Origin: Gloeophyllum trabeum ATCC 11539
Taxonomy: Eukaryota > Basidiomycota > Agaricomycetes > Gloeophyllales > Gloeophyllaceae
Length of the DNA stretch: 50,678 bases
Reading direction: 5' to 3'
Assembly: GCF_000344685.1 (NCBI RefSeq)
Contig: NW_006920411.1
Coordinates: forward strand, 1,203,975 to 1,254,652
Shown here: positions 26,071 through 37,701 of the stretch, piece after piece
How positions within the stretch are numbered: position 1 is the first letter of the stretch
Layout: each line of letters opens with the position of its first letter
Translations under genes and position numbers: made by a program
The notes under the pieces: generated by a model
Seen by the model: the letters and a program-made list of their open reading frames with translations, nothing else
Told to the model about the DNA's origin: nothing
Database searches by the model: none

Positions 26071-27233
26071 ATGGACCTGGAGCCGCTCGATCCTGCCTAT
26101 GTAGCGGAAAGGCTTTCGCGCCCTCCGTTTGTCGCGTGCGATGGAGTCTACAACATCAGAGATCTTGGAGGATACCCGTCGTCAACCTCAGGTGTGATTG
26201 TAAGACGGGGCTTCGTGTATCGTTCAGGAGAGATATCCGGCATTACGGAGGATGGTGCGCTGCCAGCTTACCAGTCGGTCGCGACGTATGCATAGCAAAG
26301 CTTGCTTCGGCTAGGAAAACAACAGCTAAAGGCCTTGGGCGTCACCACTGTTTACGATTTGAGGTCGGACACAGAAATGGAGAAGTACAATACGCCACTT
26401 CCGAACATTCCTGGGATCGACATCATCCATGCTCCTGTGTTCCAGAAAGAGGATTACAGTCCTGAGATGATGGCCAAGTAAGTGCGTGCATCAAGATTCC
26501 CTTCCCGCCTCAACTCCCTAAGTGCAGTTACATAGGCGCTACAAGCTGTACGCAAGTGGGAAGACAGAGGTGATTCATGCAACTATATCTGCGAGTGCGT
26601 CGTGATCATGTTCAACTATTAGGCTTTCATGGAACTCTATTCGCAAATCCTCGATCATGGTGGTGTTGCTTTCGGTGCTATCCTTCGCCACATCAGGGAT
26701 AGGCCTAATGATGCTTTGCTATTTCATTGCACCGGTTCGTCATTGCCTGGTCCACACTGCCCTCCAGGATAATGTCCGGCTTGACATATGATCAGCGGGG
26801 AAGGATCGGACTGGTGTTATAGCAGCAATTCTGCTCAAGGTACAGCACTACCTTACCGGATGTCGTCTGGTGCTCATACGGCGCTCGTGCTAGCTAGCCG
26901 GAGTCGATGATGAAATAGTCGCGGAGGACTACAGTTTAACTCGTGTCGGACGCGAGCCAGCTCGGGCTATGGTGATGGCACGACTAGCAAAGGTGTCCAT
27001 GTTCGCTGAGAATAATGAGGCTGCTTTGAACATGTTTACTTGCCGGTAAAGTACTCCACGAGATTCGGTCACTCTTACTAACATTTGAATAAAGCCATGA
27101 GACCATGATTGCTTTTCTCGCACTTCTGCGAGAAAAGTACGGAGGTCCAGAAGCATATGTTAGGCAGTACATCGGTTTAGCGGGTACTGACATCGAAGTC
27201 ATCAAGCGGAATCTCCTGTACCCTCAGACATGA
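26071..27233 (+). CDS. Tyrosine/serine protein phosphatase family (Y_phosphatase3)
   Basis: Cysteine-based phosphatase of the fungal and bacterial family that includes lipid phosphatase-like enzymes; the substrate is unknown. Exons 26071-26254, 26315-26477, 26536-26569, 26623-26734, 26796-26839, 26894-27045 and 27095-27233 fit in phase for 275 residues. Family blocks are GVYNIRDLGGYPS near the start, VYRSGEISGITEDG, TTVYDLRSDTEMEKY, and the P-loop HCTAGKDRTG, which is built across an intron and has the catalytic Cys and Arg. The C-terminal helix block is YVRQYIGLAGTDIEVIKRNL. The reading frame seems to break in exon 1, but the 26255-26314 intron restores it exactly. No signal peptide is present. 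The gene shares its promoter gap with MCM6 and ends tail to tail with VAC14. Confidence 0.9.
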
Positions 27234-27322
27234 ACGAAGACCGCTACACAATCGGGATTATGGGAACAGAAGCATCAGGGGAGACACAATGCAGCGTAGA
27301 GTACTGTTTCTCATGAGCCTAT

Positions 27323-27328
27323 AATAAA
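27323..27328 (+). terminator. AATAAA poly(A) signal after the phosphatase gene
   Basis: An exact AATAAA lies about 90 bp downstream of the phosphatase stop codon, at the distance expected for 3' end formation. It falls only some 27 bp before the stop codon of VAC14 on the other strand, so the two 3' UTRs probably overlap. Confidence 0.5.
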
Positions 27329-27354
27329 CCCTGGACATAGCATGGATAAATACA

Positions 27355-30300
27355 TCAAGTCTTCCTACTCAAGCTAAGCGTCCGTTTTGCCTTTGACTGC
27401 CCTTGCTGCAATAACGCGGTGGGGCTCGCAGGTCTAGCGGATGAGCTAGTCAGAGCAGAACTAAGCAAGCCGTTGGCTCCCCGTGCTCTGGGGTTCAGGG
27501 GCGAAAGGATACTGCCACCGCCCCTCGCAGGGGGAGGTGGTGAAGGAGGAACTTCCCCTGTAACTCTTCGACGAACCGGGGGACGCGTCGTGGAGCCTTG
27601 TTGGGAACTCGAGCTAGCACCACTGGGCTTGTCTCCGGCTTGGAATGCCGGGAAGGACGGAGCATCGCTACCAACGGCTTGCCTACGAGCCTTCTCGTGC
27701 CTAGCTTGCACTGATCTGAAATGGGACAGTAATTCCTGCCATTTGATCTCGTCCCGATTGATTATCTTTGATCGGGATGAAAAAGCTGCAGCGGACCTGC
27801 AAACATCAGTTGCAGCCGCGGTACCTCCTCACGATTCAATGCTGCACTCACGGTTTGTTAGGAATGTGCAGAAACCCAATAGAGTTCACCGCCATCAGTC
27901 GATTTCTCAAAGAAATGAAAGCGGAACTTTGGGGCAGGAGCATCAGGAGCCCATACAGACACTTGAAGAGGTGAGGGTATCTTTCAGGTTCCAGAAGCTG
28001 CAGTCGAAGGTCTGTCCAGGGACGTCTATCAGCAGTTGCGCGCATGCCTTTCAGGGTTACCACATACACGTGAACACGGGAGATTCGATGAGTTGTACCA
28101 GTTTATCGATCTGCACAAGCAATTGCACAGTGATTTCCAAATCTGCACTATTCCATGCCTCAGTCGAAGCTTGAAATCGGCGTGAGCGTAAACATACAAT
28201 ATTTGCAGAAGGTTGGATGCATGCTCATATGCTTGTGCTAGAAGGCAAAGTGAAAACACTGCTACAGCGTTATGGCACCATGAACGATATAACGTGATAA
28301 ACAGTGCTTGACCATCTTGCTGTACTAGCTCGATGAGCACGCGGCGGCAAACGAGTAAGGTCGGAGCTCTTACCCGGGTCTCAAGGCTTTTCAGTCTTCT
28401 CCTGAAGTCTGCCAGTTCAGGAGCAGTGATTAGGATGATATTAAGTTTCTGCACTATATCGCTCGCAAACTCAAGATCCTAGAGAAGCAAGTCTTACCAC
28501 AGTTTGAGGAGTACGATTAGAAGTCACTCACGTCTTCCTTCTCCAGGACTTCCGCGAATGTTCGGTATATTCTTTCGGAACTAAGGTTGACACAGAGCTG
28601 CCGGATGATAAGACTACCTCGAGCATCCAGCAGTCGCCGATCTGTGCTGAACAATTCAAGAAGATTTATCATGAAAGACTTGAAGTATGACTCTTCCGAT
28701 GTGGAGGATATCTGGGCAATCAATTGCAGATCATGTTTGATGACCTCCTCAGAAGAATCTGATAATGTCTTCAGGAGGGCGGGGAACGTGCCATCGTCCA
28801 TGGTCAAGAGCTGGTAATCATCGTGAGGAGAGCCACTAAATAATAAGGAGCAACATACTTTGTTAGGAGCCTTCTGATGCAACATGATGAGCCACTTCAT
28901 AGCCGCCACGCGAGTCTCTTCGTGTTCACTCAGAAATTGGATAGTCAGCGCATTCACGGTGGCCTGATAGTCAAACGGATCCGGATCTGACGGGCTTAGT
29001 TGCGTGGGGGACATGCTGATACTCGGTGAATGCGGCCTGTTCAGTTCCAGTTGCGACGGACCCACGGGATTCAGAGCTGAAATCTCGGACTGCTGAGTGT
29101 TCGTTCTCGATTTTGTAGTCAGTCGCTCTGATTGCAAAGACGGGCCAGATCCATCCGAGGCGTTGTCTACAGGAGTCATCTCTGGCACACTGGGATCCTT
29201 TCCCACAGATGAGTGCCGCGTAGGAGGCGGTGACATAGCCAGAGGAGTTGGTGATGATGGAACAGGCCGTGTTGAAGTGAATCGCTCGGCAGGTGCTGGG
29301 TGGGCGTCGGTGTCCGGAGTAGGTAGGTTTTGGATGACCTTCTGGAGAAGCTGATTGGTACGATTGGCGGCGGATTGGATCATCGGAACATGGTGAGCGA
29401 GGTTCGGGAGGATGGCTGGGATGAGCCGTGGCGTAAAAGGTACTATCACTTCCTGTGCGAAGTTTAAGAACTCTGCGAGCCACCTTAGGGCGGTCGACTG
29501 TTGGATTTCGTCGTCTGTAATGGGGGACGAGATAAAAGATGAGTGGAGAATTCCTGCGGTCGTAAAACATCGGAATTACTGACGGTCACCATCAAGTTGA
29601 CTGATGAGTATGTCGACTATGGCGGCGTAATCGATCTTGACCCCTTGTCCAGGAATCCATGCTTGGATAGATGAGACGCACGCAGTTGTTGCAACAGCGA
29701 GGCACACTTACCGCCTGTATCCCGCAATTCAGATGTAGACCCCAAGTCCTCTTTCGTAGCTTCATCGCTGTCGTATCCAGCAATTGAGTCTTCCCTTTCC
29801 GAGATGAACATAGCTTTCTCCGTATGCGTTGGGGTGATATCAGACGAGGAATTCTTCTCACCGTCATTCTGTGATTTGGATTCAGCTGCATCAGCTTTCT
29901 GCTTCAGGCGCGCTTGCTCCTCATTGCGCTTGCGCACAAGGGTGACATCGCGGATCTCTCGAAGGAAGTCCGCAAGGACGTTTTCAGTCTGGATCTTTAC
30001 ATCTTCGGTGGGATCGGACAAGTACTTTCTAGAGTGACCTAATACATCAGGCTCCGGCAGCATGAGATACACGAGACTTACAATAGACCATCCAGAAACT
30101 CCGGCAAATAGGTCACGAGTTCTAGCTCTGGTACAGAATCCAAGACTGTGATCCAGGACACGAGAAAACTGCGGGTGAAAGGGCTGATGACATAAATTCG
30201 CTCCTTCAATAAAGGGATGAACCGAGCCAGGGAGAACGCCTTTCTAGCCCCAGGATACCCGCCCGGACCGTCTACGGGATGAGGTACCAGAACACCCTCG

Positions 30301-30990
30301 TCGGCCTCCTTTGATATCTTTTCTGTCTCCGCATATTGAGGGACATAAACAGAGGCGGACTCCGCCACTATGTCCTTCAAGAGTCGGTCCAACAGCTCAG
30401 CACCGTTTTTCACAGAAAGCTCCGAATCGGCCGCAAGCTACGCGAACAGCATGAGCCAGTCCATCCTCGAAGCAATACGACGCCTTACCTTGCTCAGAGC
30501 GTCAAATATAGGATTGAAGTATACCAATATCTCCCCTTTCGACACTTTGGCAACATTGTAGAGGCACTCCGCTGAGAAGTACCGTACGCGGTTCTCTGGA
30601 TCCGTGAAGCAGACCAGCAAAGGTTCAACGAATTTATCCATGTAGGGAGCTATATGGACGCCCATGGCAATAGCAGTTCCAGCGAGACCTATCAATCCTC
30701 CGTTCCTCACGTGTAGTGGGTTCGATGGGTTGCTAAACATCTCTACGAGTTGATCAATAATCTGGCTGATGCGCCGTTCATCTCCTTGCTGGTGACAGTC
30801 CCGGACTTGTCTGTGCAACTTGTTGGATTACTCTCTTGGTCACAAAAAATACAGGACCATTACTTTTCGAGATCCAGGGCTGCCGCCTTCCGCTTCTCGT
30901 ACATCTTGTCCACCAGCTGCTTGGAGATGGCGGAATCTGGTCCAGACGTCAGGGACGCAACAAGCAGTTATCGTCACCATGCTTACCCAT
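27355..30990 (-). CDS. VAC14: VAC14, scaffold of the PIKfyve/Fab1 lipid kinase complex
   Basis: HEAT-repeat protein that holds Fab1 kinase and Fig4 phosphatase together at the vacuole and controls PtdIns(3,5)P2. The N-terminus is assembled as ATG-G (30990-30987) plus AT-TCC after an intron, giving [18 protein letters not shown]. Then come ALDLEKQVRDC and the diagnostic [38 protein letters not shown] and [17 protein letters not shown]. The middle has an acidic insert. The C-terminal half has [60 protein letters not shown] and [20 protein letters not shown]. The last exon ([13 protein letters not shown], then a Ser/Pro/Arg-rich tail) is less conserved. Many introns are present and I have not fixed all edges. 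The plus-strand open frame at 27419-28174 is its shadow. Confidence 0.92.
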
Positions 30991-31332
30991 GTTGCGCGTC
31001 CGTCAGCTCACGTAGGGTTCCAACTGTGATCAACCAGCATAAGCCAGACAAGAGTGACTTGAAGGGTCAACAGGGAGCACCGCGTCGGGACGCGTGCTTC
31101 AGGTCCGTAAACCGGGACCTATAACCTACAGGCCGTGGGAACAACACAAAGATTCCGATCTATCATAGGCGATCTTCGAAGCCACAGCCCGAGCAGCTGC
31201 AGCAGCTGAGCGAGCTCTCAGCCTGCACTTGCCCTGCGATCAAGTCCGTCTTTTCTGGGAACGTGTCAACTGAAACGAAGGGTAATTCAGAGCGGATCGA
31301 GTATACTCCAAAGTACCACAGGGCTTCACGAA
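30991..31332. promoter_or_regulatory. VAC14 upstream region / GH3 3' end
   Basis: 342 bp between two minus-strand genes. It holds the promoter of VAC14 and the 3' end of the glucosidase. Nothing distinctive is seen apart from short GC-rich stretches such as gagcagctgcagcagctgagcgag near 31191-31214. Confidence 0.4.
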
Positions 31333-34300
31333 TCACAAACCCGTCCAAGTGAGAGTCTTGGCTAAAACAATGCTAGTGGAAAGACGAATATCGGCGGAAG
31401 AGGCACAAGCGTGTACTACAAAGTCCCCTGCCTCAGCGATCCAGCAGGACCTTCGATTATCGTAGAATCCCAGTGCCTCCCGGTCCAGGTCAATCCTCGC
31501 TACTTTGCTCTCTCCGGCCTGGAGCCACACCTTAGCGTAGCCTTTGAGCTCCTTTACGGGTCGCGGAAGTGCGGACGCTGTGTCTGATACGTAGACTTGG
31601 ATGATCTCGGCGCCGTCACGTTTCCCTGTGTTCTTAACTGTGCAAGAAACGGTGAAATTCCCTTCAGGCGTGGGCTGCGAGACTTGAAGGTCCGAATATC
31701 CGAAACTCGTGTACGATAGACCATATCCGAACGGGAACATCGGCTTCAAGTCTTTGATCTCGAATCCACGGTATCCGACGAAAATGCCCTTCGGATGCAG
31801 ACCTTAGTGGACTATGACACTATCGATGCAGTCACACAGACCTCGTTATATAATACTTTCCCGTACCCCTCGCCCTTCTCCCCGAACGATGGGTAGGAAG
31901 GAGAGTCCTGTAGTCGCTGACTGTGGGCAGGTGAGCACTTTCTCAGCAGTTAAAAGTTGATACGCACGGGAATGTGAGAGATAGCTTCCCCGACGGGTTT
32001 ACCTTCCCGAAAAGCACATCCGCTAATCCGTTGCCGAGTTCGTTTCCTCCGTAGAAGGCCTACAACAGCTATTAGTCTTGCCGGTGCGGCTCATGGTGCG
32101 CTTACCTGAAGCAAGGTCTTGGCTCCATCGACCCAAGGCATTTCTGTGGGAGTGCCCGACTGATGTACGATAATTGTGTCACAATCCGCCTCAAGAACTT
32201 GAGATGCGAGACGATTGGTCAGGCCAGGTAACCTGCCAATACAGATCAATGGAACTCGTATACTTAGGAACATTAGTCCCTACTTCATGTCTTTACGGTC
32301 GAATCCTTCACTCTCCCAGCTGTACGGTGCGTCAATGACCAGATCTCGTGCAAGGAGGATATATGTACTCGTGGTTGAGACCAATAACCAGAATAGTCAC
32401 TATTATCAGGGGTTAGGCCGCCAGCTCGACGGGGCTGCATGATCATTACTCACCGTCCGATTCCTTAGCCAACTTGACAGCCTCCTGAATGGCCTCTTCT
32501 TCCCCGACGAATTTCATTGCTCCCAACCGTATACCTCCCCGACAGGTGAATGGACTACCCCGTCCGATGAACTGAGCATTGCTCAGCCTCACCTCAATCG
32601 GATACTCCTTGCCCGCCTCGAGGCCCTTGACGGTAGCGCGCATGTCAACCGTGCCCAACCCGAAGAAAGACTCGCCCTGCTCGGGGTTGGTGCTCAGGTC
32701 GATCACCATTGTGCCATTGAAGAACATGTTGCCGTTTCCGGCTATGTTGAGGCCCAGCTCCCAGTCGCCGGATTCGTCGGGAACGAAAATCGTAGAATAC
32801 TGTGTATTGCATGAAATGAAGCACGCAGGTTAAAGACTGAGAAAAATTGCTTACGCGGAGCCAACAAATCTCGTTGACCTTGTTGTCGTCCTAGGAGCTC
32901 ATCAGTGCGTAGAGACTTCGATAATGATTAGTCCGTCCTTACCACCCCGTCTGCCAAGAAACAATTAGAACCCAGCGTAGGCATGCTCCACGCGCATTCC
33001 GGCAGAGTCTCTTGGAGATTCGTCATCGTATCGAGGAAACTCGCCGAAGGGCTCTCATTCCAGAACTCCACCAGCGCACCCGGCTTCCCATCATTCTGCT
33101 TGATATAGCCATCTAGCAAAGGGAGGTACCTATGCGACGTAGCTCCTATGGCGTATTCCACCGTCGCACCAAGCTCCTTTGCGGCTGCAGTGATGCCCTC
33201 GAGCGGCGATACTGTGTAAGTAGAGGCGAGCCTCGCAGACCCACCTCCGGAGGTGAAGGCTTGCTTCGCGTTCGGACCAATGACTGCTATCTTCTTAGGT
33301 CCCGAAGTAGGGATCGGCAGCACATTGTTCTCGTTCTTTAGCAGTACAATCGCGTCCGCTGCTGCTTTACGCAGGAGGGCGCGGAGCTGGGGACTGTCCA
33401 CGCCTTCTTCGGGGCCGTCAAATGGTATCCCCGATTTGTATGCTCGCTTGAGCAGTTCGAGGATCTAATAGTCCACCTTTAATCACGGACTCCGCAAGGA
33501 ATGCCGGTTTCCAGTGACATACCTTTCGCACTCGGTCATCGATGTCGCTAGGGAACAGCTTCTCTCCAATGAGGGCACGTTCTACGGCCTTGCCTCGCAT
33601 ATAAGCGGGACCACTTAGGTACGGTAAGCAGCTGCTGAATCGCGTGCAGGGTCATTACATACGGCATCTCAAGATCCAAGCCTGCTTTGATACTTTCGGT
33701 GGTACTGTAAACACCTGTCCAGTCACTCATAATGAGTCCCTCATAGCCCCATTCCTGCAAAGGTGTGAGTAGCGCTTCCACACCCTTGACTGCTGGCCAT
33801 TACCTTTCTCAATATATCTTGCAACAGCTTGTTATCCTCGGAACAGTGAGTTCCGTTAAGACGGTTGTAGCTTCATTATTAGGAAGTCAGTACAGCCTCG
33901 GGCAAGTGTCTCTTTCATTGCAACGGAGGCTTACGCTGTCATGAGCGCCCACGGGTTAGACTTCTTGAGAGCAATCTGGAACGGCTTAAGATATATCTCC
34001 CGCAAGGGTCGTTCGCTGACGACGCCTGTAACGAATGCATTTTCTGAGATAATGTAACAAAGTGAAAGACATACTGTCAGAGGAAAATCTGCAAAGAGTT
34101 TCATAAGTGTTGAATCGTAATTCATACTACCCTCCTACCTTTCGAACTCTTGGTCATTGCAGGCAAAATGTTTGATAGTAGCAGCAACTCCTTGAGACTG
34201 CAAGCCATTAATGTAAGCGGCAGCAATAGAACCGTTCAGGTGGGGATCTTCAGAGAAAGATTCAAAGCCGCGGCCTCCGAGAGGTGACCTCTGGGTATTG

Positions 34301-34858
34301 ACGGTAGGCGCCAGTAAGATATGGCAGCCTGATGGTATCAGTGAGAGATCACTTTCAGATAGGGTGGACCTATGTCCGATGCATACCTTTGGCCTTGCAT
34401 TCATCTGCCAAAGCTTTGCCGACCTGAAAAGCAAGCTCATCGTCGAAGGTCGAGCCTAAGCCGGTGGAAGACGGAAAGCAGCTGGAGGGTACACTGTTGA
34501 AGACTAAACGGAGTAGAAAGTTAGCCTGCTCCCAGTCTGGGGTCAACAGAGTAGCTTACATCGCGTTCCTCGGACGCCATTCGGCCCTGCGTCGGAGTAT
34601 CAGGTTTGTGCGCGTTACAGCTTACGGCGGGGTGGGAGGAAACACACCATCGCTCATCCTCATGGAGGGTATCCCTACCTCGGGTACAGGTTCGGTATGC
34701 CACCACCCCTATACACAGTCAACGGAGACGGTTCGAACGTCTAGGACAGTACCCACCAGGCCGGTGAGCAGTTTGATTTTGCCCGGCATCGGAATCCTGG
34801 ACAAAACATCTTCTACGTCGAAGTCGGCGTCGAGCATCTTCATGTTGTCGAAGGTCAT
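31333..34858 (-). CDS. Beta-glucosidase, glycoside hydrolase family 3, PA14-containing
   Basis: Cleaves terminal beta-glucosyl residues, for example from cellobiose. The start is the ATG at 34858 ([19 protein letters not shown]) or a nearby Met, since the longer open frame begins with GTG. There is no signal peptide, which points to an intracellular enzyme. Blocks in order are [60 protein letters not shown], and [13 protein letters not shown] with the nucleophile Asp in SDW. The second domain has [26 protein letters not shown] and GGGSAR. A PA14 insert follows ([23 protein letters not shown]), then [15 protein letters not shown] and the Fn3-like end. About 12 introns are present, including several short ones, and the frame holds through the ones I followed. 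The PA14 insert limits substrate size in known relatives. Confidence 0.93.
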
Positions 34859-35414
34859 TGTTGCAGGAAAATCAAGGGGGGCTGCCGTGGCTGGGGTGCA
34901 TGCGAAGGGGGTTCCTGTATATGGTTCGGATATACCTCGGAAGACGGTCTTCACGAGATCATGCGTCCTCCGAGGTGAAGACAGATATCCAATTCGGCCG
35001 TCGCTCGAGTGGAAGAGACCTCAGAACGTGCCTCGTTTGATAGCCACCTGAGAACGCCGGAACTTGCGCATAATAATCATGTTCCGGTGAAGACTCGCAA
35101 CCAAGGATCTTGAATTGTTACCATATTAGGCCGTCTATATGAAGCCACGTTCTGCAGTGATCGATCAGATGGGATCGGGAAGCCTTTGCTTCCCCCGCGC
35201 GTCCGGCACTTCATCCAACACAGCAGCCTCCAATCCATCACCAAGTCCTCGTCATAGACCGTCGCAAACGACCTGCAAAGCCTGTCGAAAACCAGAACAT
35301 ATATCTGCAAACACTTTCTCGCCGCCATGCCCTCCAGATCCGATGCAAAGTACGGACCATTGTCAGACTGGTTCAAACTGAGCTAACCGTGAGGGGTGCA
35401 GGGGGAAGAAACGG
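34859..35414. promoter_or_regulatory. Divergent promoter region, GH3 / RNF220-like
   Basis: A 556-bp gap between head-to-head genes. It must contain both promoters. No TATA box, repeat or coding sequence can be supported; the open frames crossing it are shadows of low quality. Confidence 0.4.
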
Positions 35415-36833
35415 ATGCTCGCCGAGACTGAGAGTATCTCCTCGCTGTCTCCGCCACCGGAAGAGGTCGCGGCCTCGCCCGTAAAGAGATGTGCGCGTCT
35501 TCGTCGCCTGCAAACTATATGAAAGCTGATGAGACGCCGAAGCTAAGCGCGCACAGACGAAGCCATGTCCAGTCTGCGACGAAGTCATCCCCGTACGGCT
35601 TTTGGGCGCGCACGCAGTGCTAGAGTTGCAGAGGGTGGAGGATATTCTAGGCAACATGAGCTCCATGGAGGCTGTAGAAGTGAATGAGGAGGGGTAAGTC
35701 CTGTCCGCGAATCAAACTCGTGCAATTTATCCAGCCATACCTAGGCTTGATTCTCGATCTCGGCGGTCATTCCTGAAAGCCCGCAAGTCTCTTAGTGCCC
35801 TGTCCTCCGCCCCCTCTACCAGCACAACCGACATCCTGGTCCAAACGACCAAGACCCTCCACACGATCATGAAACGCCGCAAACAACGGCACACCAAGCT
35901 GCGTGAGATGACCCGGGAGGAAGAGGACAGCCATTTCAGCAGGAGGACCACGGGACGAGGAGAGGGGGTGTGTCCGGTATGTCTCCAGGTCATCAAGGGT
36001 GACCCAGATGTGGTAGAGGCGCATGTGGACTCGTGTCTGGCACATGCTAATCGGGTCTTGGAGGAGACTCAGAGGGAAGAGAGACGGAGGGCGTATGGGG
36101 ATGGGGATGTGCAGGTCAGGATCGCGGACGCGGATGACTTTCGAGGTAAGTGTCCCCGAGTCATGCAGCCCTATTCTCATTAACAGGAGGGTAGGCGCTG
36201 GTTTCTCGACCCTCGACCGGAATCAGCAAGACGTTGACGAGGATATCGACGTCGACGGGGATGACGCTGGAGTATTCGGTGACGCCCAGTTCACAGAGGG
36301 AGACGTCCTCGGCGAATCGTTGGAAGTAGACGTGGAAGCGCACGACGAAGCCGATGGGGAAGGTACACACGAGCGCAAAACCCTGCGAGCCTTGGTGGCC
36401 GAGGGCAAAGTGGTCCGGAGGCTCGCAACTGGGAGTACGGGCGTGGATGGGCTGAAGGCCGAGATGGAAGAGGTTATGGGCGTCGGCGAGACGGACCTCA
36501 TGGACCTTGCGATAACTTTGGCGAGGAAGAAGGGCGACGCGTCGGCTTTGGTTGTTGCGCTGGAAAACAAGGTGAAGCAGCTGGTACGTAAACTCACCAT
36601 GTCTGAGTGCTCGGCTTAACTGACGAGATCTCTAGGAATCGATGCGAGTTTCGTCCTCGACAACTTTATTATGCCGTATCTGCTTGGACCCATACACAGA
36701 GCCAACTGTCAGTACCGGATGCTGGCATACCTGCTGTCGGGAATGCTGGCTGCGGTGTCTGGGCTCCACGAAACTCTGTCCGATGTGCAAGAGGATCACT
36801 GCTGCCACGGAATTGAGGAGGGTCTACTTATGA
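35415..36833 (+). CDS. RNF220-like RING E3 ubiquitin ligase
   Basis: Probable E3 ligase. Exons 35415-35480, 35557-35693, 35745-36145, 36195-36583 and 36636-36833 fit in phase for 396 residues. An N-terminal finger (CPVCDEVIPVRLLGAH) and a second UBZ-like finger (CPVCLQVIKGDPD with a later HxxxC) are followed by an acidic linker (DEDIDVDGDD). The C-terminal C3HC4 RING is CRICLDPYTEP, GCWHTCCRECWLRCLG and KLCPMC, and the extreme end is TAATELRRVYL. The spacing, the CWHxxCxECWLRxLGxxKLCPxC core and the LRR(I/V)YL terminus match the animal RNF220 ending as I know it. Two in-frame stops near 36181-36194 are spliced out by the 36146-36194 intron. The partner is unknown. Confidence 0.85.
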
Positions 36834-37701
36834 GGGCTCGCTGCATCATGTTATTATTTTATACTCGTGTATAATGGTTGTGACTGTGCTTTGCAAATGC
36901 GTTCTGTCATGGATCGTCTGTTACTTGAAGCGCTACATGGCGAACAAATCTGCACGGCGTCGTAAGCTTGGATTTGCCAACAGCGATAAAGAACCACAAG
37001 ATAGAATATGAACTCATATCTGGCCTTGCATTATCCGCACGTCGCACCCTGGCTAAACCTGCCACAGCGGTTACGCCAGAGATACCGATCGGGACGCCTC
37101 TCGACGCCAACCACAAGAATAATCCTTGTCCAAACTTTGACAGGGAGACTCACAATTCTGCTCAATCAGCCCGGGTGTCTTGTGGCACGCAAATAAGTCA
37201 CGAGAAGAGAGACGATGCAAGGATTAGGATGGGTGATAATATACAAAGCGCGACAGAGCGGTTTTATGCAAGGGGACTAATCAACCTGCGCGAGCGGTCA
37301 GCAACCTCGAGCGTCCAGTAAGTAACCGCGCTGGGACTCACTTGATCAACGACGGCTGTGGACTGCTCCTCGTATATCCGACGTAGATGATGAAAGGTAT
37401 CCAGCCATAATGCATGACCGTCTGCGAACACACGTCAGGCCTGCACACGCCAACTGCCACGACGTTATCCACGCACCCGGCCAACCTCCACGACCTTGAT
37501 GATTCTCTCCTATACCCCCATGAGCAAGCTTCCCGCATGCAAATGCCAGGGCAACCGCACCTTTGTCTCTTCCGAGGGCATGATGAGCGTTTTTCGTGAG
37601 GAGAGGTGCCTTCGGCAAACGCCGCACGCGCGGGGTCTGCTTTTTCTCCAGGCGCGAGCAAGTCTCGAAAGAATTGCCTTGAAGCTTGCTTCAAATCCAA
37701 A
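36834..37701. other. 868-bp intergenic region
   Basis: This is the largest gap in the window, between the RNF220-like gene and eIF3f, both on the plus strand. Frames of up to about 120 codons occur on both strands but have no recognisable domains, no plausible splicing and no family resemblance. It probably holds the 3' end of the RING gene and the eIF3f promoter. A small species-specific gene or noncoding RNA cannot be excluded. Confidence 0.4.

Noticed and set aside
26255..26314. Apparent frameshift in the phosphatase gene
   Set aside because: A GT-AG intron of 60 nt joins DG to KQQLKALGV in the conserved frame, so the gene is intact.
27419..28174. 251-codon plus-strand open frame
   Set aside because: It lies antisense to the conserved C-terminal exons of VAC14 and has no features of its own.
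34464..35051. 195-codon plus-strand open frame
   Set aside because: It is antisense to the first exons of the GH3 glucosidase, whose protein blocks are clear.
36181..36194. In-frame stop codons in the RNF220-like gene suggesting a pseudogene
   Set aside because: They fall in an intron (36146-36194) whose removal restores the acidic linker frame through to the RING domain.
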